This document shows positions 22,175 to 32,563 of a stretch of DNA of 64,000 nt, piece by piece. The stretch lies in NCBI RefSeq assembly GCF_050908995.1, contig NC_135131.1, positions 10,248,001 through 10,312,000 on the forward strand. Direction: 5' to 3'. Origin of the DNA: Andrena cerasifolii (lineage: Eukaryota > Arthropoda > Insecta > Hymenoptera > Andrenidae). Both the position numbers and the translations under genes were made by a program. How positions within the stretch are numbered: the first letter of the stretch is position 1; every line of letters begins with the position of its first letter. The notes under the pieces were generated by a model. The model searched no databases. It saw only the letters and a program-made list of their open reading frames with translations, and was not told the origin of the DNA.

Positions 22175-22233
22175 CTACCGTCGACGATGGGGATGTTGTT
22201 CCTCTTCTAAGGCAGCTGGCCCCCCGTCAGCAC
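22175..22233 (-). CDS. lola: Candidate finger-less lola terminal exon (short)
   Basis: A strong acceptor (CTTGATTTCAG at 22234-22236 on +) enters in the array's phase 1 and opens 18 full codons (ADGGPAALEEEQHPHRRR) before TAG. An AATAAA lies at 22055-22060, about 115 bases past the stop, and no finger exon needs that signal. No domain is recognised. The short length makes this a hypothesis. Confidence 0.35.
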
Positions 22234-22510
22234 CTGAAATCAAGACGACCAACGTGGTTAGTAAAGCGAGAGCAGTGTCACCAGCTTCTAACCCTGTACA
22301 AGGGATTCCATCTTCCTGGGTTCACCTCTTGCTTCCCCTGAACCGATCGCCCAGCTCTGCCTGATGCTGGGAAATGAAGAGACTTGGATGATTGGGGCTC
22401 AGAGGACTTTATTAACTTTCTTTCACACATCGAACGGGGAGGCGCGACTCCGAGCCGGGGGCAAGGGGCGTGGATTTTTATCGGGGACCCAGGGCTGAAC
22501 CCTGCGGGGT

Positions 22511-22761
22511 TCAGTAGAGCCGTCTGAAGCACAGCGGCTGACCGGGGTGGTACTTCCTGATGTGGGCGTATATGTTCTGGGTGAACTTGGATGGCTTGTC
22601 GCAGTAAGGGCACTGGTACTTGGGTGCCATGCCGCACTCGTGGCGCAGGTGTCGCGTCATGTTTTTCTTTAGGGTGAAGCCACGGTTGCACCGCGGGCAA
22701 TAATGACTCTTGTTCACCGAGTACACCTTCCGCCGGTTCCTGGGAACGTACTGGCACATAC
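22511..22761 (-). CDS. lola: lola alternative terminal zinc-finger exon (22511)
   Basis: About 82 residues. The short N-terminus contains PRNRRKVY. Finger 1 (C2HC) is at about 21-42 (CPRC...HLRHEC), linker GMAPKYQ, finger 2 (C2H2) at about 50-71 (CPYC...HIRKYH), tail PGQPLCFRRLY. The acceptor TCTTTCAG at 22762-22764 on + is phase 1. The polyadenylation signal is at 22408-22413. Confidence 0.89.
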
Positions 22762-23298
22762 CTGAAAGATCGAAGGAACGTGTTAGCCGCAGAGAGAGCA
22801 CCGGCTGTTCGGTATTTCGAAAGCTCTGACCGTTTTCTTGTTCCGGGAGGGGTACTGTGCGCACGTGCATCGTCCCGAGTCTTCGTGACATAGAAAAGAA
22901 AGAAACTAGGGGGTGGAGAGGGAGTACGTGTCTGTATATTGTTTTTTGCTACGTCGACGAAAGAACGGGGACACTCGGCGAGGATCTCTCACCGTGAGCG
23001 AGCAAAGATAGGTGGGTCGCCGGAGGAACGAGAGACCTCGTCGAGCCGACGGTATCAAGCGAAGCTGGGGCGTTGGGACGCTGCACGGAGGTGTAACAAT
23101 GCGACAAGAGGCTGGAGGTACAGAAAGACACATATATTTTCTTCGTTTTCTGTTGATATCGCAGAACAGCGTGCGCGGAGATCGAATGGAGAGTGTTACA
23201 CGGTCTTACGTAACTAATCGTCGGTTTGGTTTCGTTTCACCTACATCTATGGACGATCAGGGGTCCGTTTCGACAGTGGAAATGTCCGGGGTCCCGTT

Positions 23299-23630
23299 TC
23301 ACATGGCGGGACGGGAATTCATCGTGGAGAAGAGCTTGATGGCGTGCGCCTTGTAGCCGACGTGCCGCGACCTCACGTGTCTGTAAATGTTGGAGGAGCA
23401 CGAGGCCTTCATGTCGCAGTACGGGCACTGGTAACGGTGGCCCTGACCGCAAAAGTAACGGAGGTGCCTGGTCATGGTGGTCTTCTGGGTGAAACGGCAT
23501 CTGCAGTTCACGCACTCGAACCGTTTACGCTCGTTAGGGTAACACCGGTACCCGCCCATCAGGCTCTTCGTCTCCGGCGAGTAATCGGCCAAGTGGTCCA
23601 TGCTGGTCCACTTGCAGCCCTGATAGTCAC
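23299..23630 (-). CDS. lola: lola alternative terminal zinc-finger exon (23299)
   Basis: About 109 residues. Finger 1 (C2HC) is at about 39-60 (CVNC...HLRYFC) with an extra cysteine at CVNCRC. The linker GQGHRYQ replaces the usual PRF. Finger 2 (C2H2) is at about 68-89 (CPYC...HVRSRH), with a 20-residue tail containing AHAIKLF. The acceptor TTTTTTCAG at 23631-23633 on + is phase 1. No canonical AATAAA was found within 300 bases; an AATATA variant is near 23130. Confidence 0.88.
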
Positions 23631-23723
23631 CTGAAAAAATCAACACAGGGCGCGGTTAATCGACGGACCAGAGTCCCCGCGCTGAAAACCGTGCAATTTG
23701 GGAAACGTTGCTGTCGTCCAAGC

Positions 23724-23741
23724 ACACACACGCACACACAC
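23724..23741. repeat. CA-dinucleotide repeat
   Basis: A short interrupted (CA)n run lies in the intron upstream of the 23299 exon. Confidence 0.7.
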
Positions 23742-24418
23742 GGAAGATATCGTTCTCTTTCTTTTTTTTTTTCTCTTTTCTAGTGGTTATAGGAAACGTT
23801 CCATTGGGGGAGACAGAGTGTTGATCTACGCGCTAGATTACTGACGAACACGCAGCAGGCGAAGAAAATCATGGGAACTGATAACTCAGCGAACGTTTAA
23901 TCGTTTAAGTTTCTTACATTGGATACATTGCACCGTTCAACGACGCTGGACCTTGGAACGATCGTTTCCTGTCCGATAATTAATGACGCGAGACACAGAG
24001 ATGGTCGCGGGGGTAAGGTAAACATCCCCATCAGTGGCCACGTCTGTTTCAGGGGCTATCTTTTTAATTCTCCATTGGAAGGGGAAGATTGACTAGTGGA
24101 CGGAGCGACATGGGTCAGGATTGAGATTCCTGCGTGAGAAACCATGCCACCCTTCGAAAGTGAATATATATTCAAGACTAGAGATCGAACGTTCTTCCGC
24201 AAAGTCACGTGGCGATCAGAAACACCACTTTCATGGGGTGATTTACCTGACAACCCCACTGGAATAGAACGACAAGAGACTCCTCGACACGACCTCGCGC
24301 TCCCAGTAAACTTCGAGGATCTCGGAAAGCTATTGAAAGCAGGCTTGCACGGGGGAATCGTTTCATTCGCGATTAAGATACTGAAAGGCGACTCCACCCG
24401 GCGGGACACCGCGACTGT

Positions 24419-24756
24419 TTAAAACAGTTTATTGTAGTAAACCTCCTTCCCCTGGTGGTAGCGACTTATGTGGTACTTGACGTTGGACGTGTACGTGTAA
24501 CACTTGCTGCAATAGGGGCACTGTATCCCGCGAATGCCGCATAAATGACGGACGTGGTAATTCAGATCCTTCCGCCTTTTGAACGTTTTTCCGCACTGGC
24601 CACAGTCCAGACTGCCGTTAGAGCATATGAAACCGCGGATCCGGAGTTTCTGATCGCACGCGTGCCTCGTGTGGAAGATCAGGTCTCTGCGGCTCGGGAA
24701 CGTCTTGCCACACTGGGGACACTTGAGGCTCGGCTTCCTGCAGGACTTGGTCCACC
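24419..24756 (-). CDS. lola: lola alternative terminal exon with three zinc fingers
   Basis: About 111 residues. It has two consecutive C2HC fingers of similar sequence (CPQCGKTFPSRRDL...HTRHAC at about 13-34 and CGQCGKTFKRRKDL...HVRHLC at about 52-73) and a final C2H2 finger (CPYC...HISRYH at about 80-101). The repeated first finger points to an internal duplication. The first two fingers are separated by about 17 residues with a further cysteine. The acceptor TTTCCAG at 24757-24759 on + is phase 1. An AATAAA lies inside the last codons (24428-24433), so 3' processing may fall very close to the stop. Confidence 0.88.
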
Positions 24757-25336
24757 CTGGAAACGAGAAAAACACAAAGGCGATATTTAGCGAGACGCAG
24801 GCTGGGGGGTCGAAGGAATACCGTGCGCGTCACGAGATCGTCGAGATAGTGGGCGGAAGGAACGGAATGGGAGCGTGAAAGAAGCAGAGGGTAAAAATGG
24901 TCGCTGTACTTCAGGTGAAAGGTATACCGAGATGTAACGAGGACTTGTGTTTCGACGCTCGAGTTCCTCACTATATCCCTTCCACCCGCGGGAAAAATTA
25001 AGCCACAGGTACCTACAAACGTTACATCTTTACACCCAGAGGCACGCCAAAAAGGAAGTGGCTAAATCTCGGTCGCGGAGGGGTAAAATAACTGCAACCA
25101 GAATCGGATGCAACAGCACAGTTTCATCCTTTATTCTATACACACAGTACGATCGCAGCGGTGTTCGTTTGATCCTCCCTCTGCCTCCCAGTGTCTCGAG
25201 CTAATTGAGCGCGCGCTCTTCGTAGTCTTTGGGAGCGAGAGATCCTAAGGAATCAGTGAACCGAGACAGCTACTCCGACATCCAAACGATTCTAAGTGTA
25301 TTAATACTGTTGTTTAAGCGGGACCAGAGGACAGGC

Positions 25337-25575
25337 TCAGAACATTTTGTTCACGCCGACAGGCATCTTCGGGTGCCACCGTCTAATGTGCCTGTAAACG
25401 TTCGAGGATGAGTTGTCCTTCTTATGGCAATAGGGGCACGCGTATCTAGGTATCTGGCCGCATTTGTGCCTGATCAGGTCCCACATCCTCCGGAATCCTG
25501 CGTTGCACTTGGGACAGATGTAACTCGAGACCGTGGCCGGTGTCCTCGCGCTCGGCCACCCCAATATCCGTATAT
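25337..25575 (-). CDS. lola: lola alternative terminal zinc-finger exon with shortened finger 1
   Basis: About 78 residues. Finger 1 starts CPKCNAGFRRMWDLIRHKCG, so the usual H-x4-C is contracted to H-x-C by loss of three residues; its fold may be compromised. Finger 2 (C2H2) is intact (CPYC...HIRRWH), followed by PKMPVGVNKMF. The acceptor GCTTTCAG at 25576-25578 on + is phase 1. The polyadenylation signal is at 25130-25135. The frame is otherwise open and well conserved, so it is kept as functional. Confidence 0.84.
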
Positions 25576-26733
25576 CTGAAAGCAATCGGGACCAGTTAGC
25601 CCTGGCGCCGAACAGATCGCACCCCGTCACGACGAGATCTACGACAACGCCCGTGACCCTCGGCCACGGGACAATCTAACGATCGCGATAGGTCTAAGCG
25701 TAGCCAGAACAGATTCGATTGCCCGCTCGAGGCCACTTTGCACGCTCCGAATCGCAGTAGACTCTCACTCGCGTACCTTTTCTCTTCAAAAGAGTGCCCA
25801 GTTTCGGGAGCTGAGGATGAGAGACGGAAATATGGGGGTGGGCTCGTCGAGTGGCCTTGAGCGGCCAGTTGATTTTGCCTCGACTACAAATGCTACGTCG
25901 CTGGAGCGGATGCAGTGTAACGATACTGTGTGTCCGCGATGTCTTGGAGATTGTCGTTGTTCGTTTCGTGCAACGTGCGCCGTTGATGCAGCTCGCCACG
26001 GAACCTCGTCTAACGACCATGCTTCGCGGCTTAAAATGTAAATCGTCACGGTGGCTGTCGAGCAACGGAGATCTGACGACGTAGAAGCTGGTTTTTTGAT
26101 TGGTGAGACAATTGAAATCATTTCTGTGTGGTCGACTTCGCCCCCAGCGATGCTTCTCCAGTCGAACGTTTCACGACTTTATTGAGGTACTCTCGTTACA
26201 TTCGTTTCGCGGCGTGTCGCCCTTAACGCAGTCGATATATTACAATCCGGGCGTGCGCGGCTCGCACGAGAACTATCCGGTGTCTACTCGTAGGAACTGA
26301 TAACTCTAGAAGAATACTGAAATACGCATATTACGTGTCTAGATCGTCGCACCTCCACTTTATTCGCCAACGTCCTCGCGCAGTTCCATCGGCAACGATA
26401 CGAAGGGCAGAATCGACTGTACAATTTCGAAAGGTGCCACGACCAATCACGTTCACCCGGACGAAAGGGGGAAACAGAATACTTGTGTGCGATGCTACAG
26501 CACCGTATGTACATCGTGGGTCGCAAGCAAGGGTCTGTCCGCATTCCTCGCAGGACTATTCCCCGGACAGCGTTTCAATTTGAAACACCTCGACCGTCGA
26601 TTTCGCGGGTTCGTTCAGCGAAGATTCCAACCAGCCGTTCAGAGTCCCGTGCGCTGGAAACGCGAACGAAGTGGCGCGACGATAAACGCCGCCTAATGTC
26701 CAGAAAGGAAACACGCGAAGAAGACGATGGATC

Positions 26734-27050
26734 CTAGTTTCTGTGCACGATCACGGGCATCCCGTCGTGCCGCATCCTCACGTGCTTGTAAATGTTCGAC
26801 GAGCACTTGTCCCTCTTGTTGCAATAAGGACACTTGAATCTCGGCTCTTTGCCGCAGTCGTACTTCATGTGGGTCTTCAGGGTCTTCTTGTACGTGTAGC
26901 CGGCGTTACACCTGGGACAGTGGTAGGACATCCTGCCGGTGTGCCAGAACGGTCCCTCTTCCTGCTTCCCGTCCTCCCGCCCTGCCGCGTACTCCATGTT
27001 CGCCCTGAGGATCTCCAGCAGGCCGGTGTCGTAGGACGTCAGGGGTCGGC
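26734..27050 (-). CDS. lola: lola alternative terminal zinc-finger exon (26734)
   Basis: About 104 residues. The N-terminal half (RPLTSYDTGLLEILRANMEY) looks helical. Finger 1 (C2HC) has CPRC...HMKYDC and finger 2 (C2H2) CPYC...HVRMRH, tail DGMPVIVHRN. The acceptor CTGTTCGTAG (CT at 27051-27052 on +) is phase 1. Two AATAAA signals follow at 26359-26364 and 26178-26183, so alternative 3' ends are possible. Confidence 0.88.
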
Positions 27051-27435
27051 CTACGAACAGGAAAGACGTAGGTCACGATTAGCGGGACGGATGGTCGGGC
27101 GAGTGGAGCTGAGCGGAAACGAGAGAAGAGCAACAGAGCAACGAAACGGCTGGAATAATAGTAGGGTGGGTGGAATGGCGAAGAGAAAGCGGGGATGCAA
27201 TGAAAATTGCCCTGATAGGACCGAGGAACACGTCTATTTTCGTTATCTTGTACACAACTGGTCACACTTTCGACTTGCTCGAAGGGGCAGAACCATGAGG
27301 GTCGCACGACGATTCTCGTGCCCGTCTTGTCGCGCTTTCGAACGCGAGAGTCATTGAATGGGATCGACGTCAGGAGATTGCACTCGGCGTTTACGGGGTC
27401 CGGTTGGTTCTTCAGGTCGCAAGTGGATCCCCGGC

Positions 27436-27686
27436 TTAGTAAAGCTTGTATGCCTGGATCCTGCTACCCTTGTGGTACGTCCTGATATGCCTGTAGGTGT
27501 TGGACGACTTCCTGTCCCGCTTGCCGCAATAGGGGCACTGAAACCGCGGCTCCTTGCCGCACTCGTACCTGAAATGCGTCAGCATGTTCGCCTTCTTGCT
27601 GAACGAGCTGCAGCACTTCGGGCAAAAATACCTCTGAACGTGAACCAGCTTCGACTTGGGCCCGATCCGCGTTTCGGCCGGCAGCT
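27436..27686 (-). CDS. lola: lola alternative terminal zinc-finger exon (27436)
   Basis: About 82 residues. Finger 1 (C2HC) has CPKC...HFRYEC, linker GKEPRFQ, finger 2 (C2H2) CPYC...HIRTYH, tail KGSRIQAYKLY. The KLY/KLF ending is shared with the exons at 24419, 30249, 30960 and 32295, marking a sub-family. The acceptor TTTTTACAG at 27687-27689 on + is phase 1. No canonical polyadenylation signal was seen before the 26734 exon. Confidence 0.89.
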
Positions 27687-28295
27687 CTGTAAAAAGCAAG
27701 CAGATCACGCCACGCGTCAGTGAGAACGTTCACGATGGTCCGGCTCATGCGACATCGCCCAGGGACCACTTGCAACGCGGGATTTGGAAGCGGTGTTAAA
27801 GGAGGATGACACCGTGAAACCCCAGGAACAATGGTACGCTGCGACGGTACGAACATCGCCGATAGGGTACAGTGTTCTCTTCGCGTCGAGAGGGACGCGT
27901 CGTACTCGCAGATGGAGCCGTGAAAGTTTGTGCTTAATGACGGGACAAGATTTCGGTGGCGAAGTCATGCGAACGAGCTTTATTGTTCCCCATCGGTGAC
28001 AAGGTTGGTGTGTTAGTTACAAGTCTGTCGTTGCTGCGCAGGAGTAGAACGTGCGGTTACAGGTTGGGACTGTGAACGAGATACGCTGGTTTTGTTTGCT
28101 TGGCGCTGGTAAAGCGACGCACAGGTGCACCCTTTGGTAAACGAGAAAGCAATGGAAGTGCGTGAGACACGGATAGCTCGACGATTTCTTCGGGATGGTT
28201 AAGAGGATCTTCTGGAAGATTCACCGAGATACGATTCCCCGGTAGATTGCAGGGGTGTCCAGATCTTCTTGCTCCTCGTCTATGCGACTAGGTTC

Positions 28296-28543
28296 CTAGA
28301 TCAGACTAGGCAACCTAAACACTCGCTGGGGCTTGAAGAACGGCATCTGCTTGTGGATCCTCCGCACGTGCTTGTAGACGTTCGAGCTGTACTTGGACCC
28401 GTAATCGCAGTACGTGCACGTGTACCGAGTTTCCTGAAGTTCGAGATGGCTCTCGTAGTGGCGCATCATGCTCTCGTTGGACAGGAAACTCAGAGCGCAG
28501 CGAGGACACCGGAACCAACCGCTCGCGTTTGTCAGCTGCCCAC
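28296..28543 (-). CDS. lola: lola alternative terminal zinc-finger exon with C2H2 first finger
   Basis: About 81 residues. Finger 1 is CPRC...HYESH, a true C2H2 with H-x3-H instead of the family's C2HC, and the inter-finger linker is longer (LELQETRYT). Finger 2 (C2H2) is CTYC...HVRRIH, with a tail rich in basic and hydrophobic residues. The acceptor GATTGCAG at 28544-28546 on + is phase 1. The polyadenylation signal is at 27979-27984. Confidence 0.88.
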
Positions 28544-28726
28544 CTGCAATCACGGATTCGATATCAGAATTCAACGGTCTCGCCAGCAAGTCGCTAGTTC
28601 CGTTCCACAAATTCACACCCCTCCGGTCTATCTACGGATGACAGAAGTCAATAAATTTCACCCTCGTTCGCTCGATGTTCACTAGACCGCGTGAACAGAA
28701 AGCGACAGGGTGCTACAGGAGAATTC

Positions 28727-28732
28727 TTTATT
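28727..28732 (-). promoter_or_regulatory. Polyadenylation signal without a finger exon
   Basis: AATAAA on the minus strand. The next finger exon upstream is 1.5 kb away, so this signal best fits the finger-less candidate exon at 28944-29104. Confidence 0.45.
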
Positions 28733-28943
28733 ACTGGGAATCTTCGAAGCAGAATGCTTCCTCATCGTCGAAAGCTCTAGGTCGGCGATCTACACTGTAC
28801 AATGTGAATATTCGTAGTGTCGAGGGAAGAGTCGATTTATCGGACCTCTTAATAAGAAACCAAACGCGTTCGGGTATATTCGTTGACTCGCACCGCTAGC
28901 GAACACGCGACAGCGTGCTTTCAACTGAGTCTCTGGGGTGTAA

Positions 28944-29104
28944 TTAACGACAGACGGCTGTCATCGATTCGAGTTTGTATGATATTCGTACAAACGAAGG
29001 AGTGATGCTGCACGAGAGCCTGTAATATATCTGCATGTGCTTCTCCAATGTAATAAGCTCCTGGGAAAGTGAGATTTTATGATTGGACTCGTTGCCATCG
29101 CGCC
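28944..29104 (-). CDS. lola: Candidate finger-less lola terminal exon
   Basis: A pyrimidine-rich acceptor (GTTTCAATTTTCAG, CTG at 29105-29107 on +) enters in phase 1 and opens 52 codons to TAA. The peptide begins RDGNESNHKISLSQELITLE, is predicted helical by eye, and has no recognised domain. An AATAAA sits at 28727-28732, about 210 bases downstream. Acceptor, phase, open frame and signal together support a terminal exon; the lack of any homologous motif limits confidence. Confidence 0.42.
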
Positions 29105-30248
29105 CTGAAAATTGAAACAGCTTGGTCAGTGAAAGCAACCCGGATTCGAGGGTTCAGTATGGGAGTTTCTTTCTTTCTTTCTTTTCCTGTAAAGGTGATT
29201 CAGATCGCACACGGTTCGTATACATATTCCTGGGTTAACAGAATCCCTCGGCGTCTGGAGAGGAATAGAGTCATTCTCCTTGTCTATACGGAAGATCGAC
29301 ACTGAATTTCGCGGTATAATCGAGTCAGTATGACGGTGCAGGGAGTGTTAGAGTGTGTCGAACGGTTGGAATAAAAATTCAAATCGTCCTTTCTTATAGT
29401 TTCCGATTTTAATGGCTTCCTTCGAATAGGATAACGCAGAACCCACGGTACCATAAAATCCGCGGCGCCTGTTCGGAGCTCGAACGAACCCCGAGCAGAG
29501 CCGTCCCCTATCTATCGCAAACTACCATTCCAGAAGCTGCGTCGTTTCACGTGGTACAAAACTCGGATTTCTCACAACTGCCTCAGCGTCCGGAGTCCCG
29601 ATCTTATGGTACGAATAATAATATTAACAATATCGCTTGCAGGCTGACTATATGCACCACTCGTGTCCTCCACCTATCTCTAGCTGCATCCGACGATTAA
29701 CATAGATTCTACCAGCACGCGCAGCTTCCCGAAGATCGTCGCAGTCGTGCGAACTGTTCCATTACATTCACTACGATCGATGCGCATCGATTCCATTTAG
29801 ACTTGCCAGGCTCCTTTCAAGCAGGTCGAAGGATTATCAATCGATCGGTACAAGCTCAAACCTTTCCCACAGCGTAACGCGCTCGGGAATTATTATCATT
29901 AAAATTATTATTAAACGACTTTAATGCACGGAAGATAATGGTCGACTAGGGGCGCTGGTACAATGTACAAACGCGCGAGGAGTTCCTCGTCGCTTCTGTA
30001 TAATCAGAAGATCGGCACGAAGTCGATTGCAAAGCGCTCGGCAATTCCCGCGGTACATCCTCTAAGCGCAATAAATTACTCCGGTGCGGGGCTATGATAC
30101 AAATGCTCGTCGAGCTTTGGCGAACGCTGCGGGATCGCCAGTCGCGAGAGGGGAATGGGGGATGATCCGGCAGATTGGTATAAAGAGAACCGGAAAGGAG
30201 AGCGCGGCGCTGGTACGGCTCTCGTCGCTATCCGGTGCTGGGGCCCGC
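29105..30248. other. Intronic stretch without a recognised exon
   Basis: No finger signature is present. Short AT-rich segments occur near 29620 and 29900. No canonical AATAAA serves the 30249 exon here; ATTAAA variants are near 29409 and 29921. Confidence 0.4.
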
Positions 30249-30535
30249 TCAATAAAGCTTGACGAACCTCAGCTCCATGTTCCTGTGCTTGGCACGAATG
30301 TGCCTGTACACGGCCTGGGTGTACTTGCTGCGCATATCGCAGTGGGGACACTTGAAACGGGGAAGATCGACGCACTCGAGCCTGTAGTGGCGGCTCATGC
30401 CGCCGGAGGTGTGAAAGGTGCGGGCGCACCTCGGGCACGGAAAGCCGCGCCGGTTCAGGGACGTCTGTAGCCTCAGCATGTGCCGAGAATTTCGCACAAC
30501 ACCGTGGAACTTCCCCAGGACAATCGGTCTAAACT
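30249..30535 (-). CDS. lola: lola alternative terminal zinc-finger exon (30249)
   Basis: About 94 residues. Finger 1 (C2HC) has CPRC...HYRLEC, linker VDLPRFK without Gly, finger 2 (C2H2) CPHC...HIRAKH, tail RNMELRFVKLY. The acceptor TTGCAG at 30536-30538 on + is phase 1; it is preceded on the minus strand by an (AG)-poor pyrimidine tract that reads as GA-rich on +. No canonical polyadenylation signal was seen nearby. Confidence 0.88.
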
Positions 30536-30959
30536 CTGCAAGCAGAAAAAGAGACCAAGATCTATCGTTAGAGAGAAAGAGAGAAAGTGAGAGCGAGAGT
30601 AAGAGGTTGAGGCGGAGAGGTAGAAGAAGCGAAGGCAGGATGGATCTTCTCCGAGTGGGTCGTGGACAGGTGTCGCGGTGCTATTTAATCGAGACAGGGG
30701 AACGCGATCCACCGGGGACTTATGAACGTTTTGGAAAGCTCGAACGGGACCCGAGAACGCCGCTGGTGATTCTCTATGAACTCTAGCGTGGGCACGACCG
30801 CGGAGCGAACGATGGGTGGAAGAATCTCCGCGAGGATCGATCGTTAACGACACATAGGGGGATGATTCGCGCGGGGCTTCGTCAGATGGAATTGGCGTTT
30901 TATTGATAGGTATACATTGGCGGGGGTCTGGGCGAGTCCCGTGCTCCGAGCGAGTGGCC

Positions 30960-31252
30960 TCAGTAGAGCTTGTTCAGGCCGACCTCCTGGCCTGGGTGGA
31001 TCTTCCTGATGTGGTTGTAGATCGAGTGCGTCCACTTGCTGGTGTGGCCGCAGTAAGGGCACTGATAACGGGGCAGCGTGTCGCACTCGTAGCGATAGTG
31101 ACGGTACATGGAGTAACTCTGCGAGAAGGACTTGTCGCACTTCGGGCACTCGTGCCTCCGTTTCCCCGAGGACATCTTCCCCAGCTCCACTGCGAGCTCC
31201 CGCGAAACTTGCGCTTCCTCCGACGCTTCTCGACGTGCGCGCGGCCGAAACT
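30960..31252 (-). CDS. lola: lola alternative terminal zinc-finger exon (30960)
   Basis: About 96 residues, with an N-terminal charged helix-like stretch (RREASEEAQVSRELAVELGK). Finger 1 (C2HC) has CPKC...HYRYEC, linker DTLPRYQ, finger 2 (C2H2) CPYC...HIRKIH, tail PGQEVGLNKLY. The acceptor GTTGCAG at 31253-31255 on + is phase 1. The polyadenylation signal is at 30899-30904, 60 bases past the stop. Confidence 0.89.
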
Positions 31253-31484
31253 CTGCAACCAAGATCGTGGTCTCGAGTTAATACAGCCTCGCGGGTGGCT
31301 ACCGGCGAATTGCAAGTCAAAGTAACTGATTAAACCGGCGGTAAAGCGTGACCGGGCGACTGGGTCGCGGCAGTGATCGAGCTGGATCGCTGTACTAGGC
31401 TACATGTCTCGCGATTCCTCTCGCTGTCCAATCGCGAGGATCCCGAGGATCCGCGGCCACGAGGGCCAGGAATGCGTGCCGCGT

Positions 31485-31711
31485 TCAGTAGAGAAGATTC
31501 GTCTTGACTTCGAAGCCAAGGTGAATCTTCCTCACGTGCCTATAGATCGTGGTAGTGTATTTGCTCCGTGTCCCGCAGTAAGGGCAGGCGTATCGAGGCT
31601 CCACGCCCACGCACTCGTGGCGAAGGTGCCTCTTCCAAGACTGCTTGTGACTGAACCCTTTGCCGCACACCTGGCAGACGAACCTCTTCGCTGGCCGGCG
31701 CTCTGCAACAT
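31485..31711 (-). CDS. lola: lola alternative terminal zinc-finger exon with twin acceptors
   Basis: About 74 residues. Finger 1 (C2HC) has CQVC...HLRHEC, with linker VGVEPRYA, finger 2 (C2H2) CPYC...HVRKIH, tail LGFEVKTNLLY. Two acceptors nine bases apart (TTTCAG with CTG at 31712-31714, and TTGCAG with CTG at 31703-31705) both enter in phase 1, so the exon could begin with or without the three residues around DVA. No AATAAA is visible between here and the 30960 exon. Confidence 0.88.
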
Positions 31712-32294
31712 CTGAAACGAAACATGTCGGAGGACTCGTTAATCTCGTGCACCTTCGCGCGATCCTGCTACTTGGATGGACGCCCCACCCGTCCGAGGGT
31801 TGCGATCGTTGCTGCTGAAAAACGGGGGGATGGGATTGAGTGACACGAACGAGGAGTTGGCTCTTGGTCACCTTTATTTTCTCCACAACCATCCAAACTG
31901 TCGCCATGTACATCGCAGTCTCTGCTCTTCCCCGCGCTCTCGCTGCTGATTTACTCGAGTGTCTCTTACAACGAAACACAACGAAAGTCTTAGTCTGTAC
32001 GAAAGTAACAGATGCATCGAAACAGAGGAACCTTCTCCATCCCTCGGTTACTTCTGAAGCACGGTCAACCTCCGCACCGAGTGCAGCACAATAGCGAAAA
32101 CGACAAGGGAAGTGAATATTGCGAGTCACTCAAGACTGCGTTCCTATATCCACGACACAGATGCACTCGGACACGGGAGGTGTGTTAACGGTGTTCCAGC
32201 ACCAGTCGTCACACACGCGTGTAGCACACAACCTATGAGAATCTATGCAGTCTCTGTGGAGATTAGATCTTCCCCGGGTACAGCTGGTCCGCGT

Positions 32295-32563
32295 TCAATA
32301 GAGCTTAACGACAGTGACCGGCTCGCTGGGGTGCATGCACCTGATGTGCTGGTACACGTTGGACGTCTTCTTGCTGCAGAGCTCGCAGTAAGGACACTTG
32401 TACCTAGGCGCCTTGCCGCACTCGTACCTAAAGTGACCCAACATCGTGTCCCGCCTTCCGTAGCCGTTGTTACACTTAGGACAGTGAAATTTCCCTGTAC
32501 CCGCGTTGTACAGCACGTCCCGTCCCTTCGCGAACTTTCTCAAGTGATCACCGAGCCTGCCAC
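32295..32563 (-). CDS. lola: lola alternative terminal zinc-finger exon (32295)
   Basis: About 88 residues. Finger 1 (C2HC) has CPKC...HFRYEC, linker GKAPRYK, finger 2 (C2H2) CPYC...HIRCMH, tail PSEPVTVVKLY. The acceptor GTTTTGTAG (CT at 32564-32565 on +) is phase 1. The polyadenylation signal is at 31873-31878, about 420 bases away. Confidence 0.89.

Noticed and set aside
24056..24246. 63-codon finger-less exon after GTTGTCAG
   Set aside because: The acceptor has little pyrimidine tract and there is no AATAAA or motif, although the phase is right.
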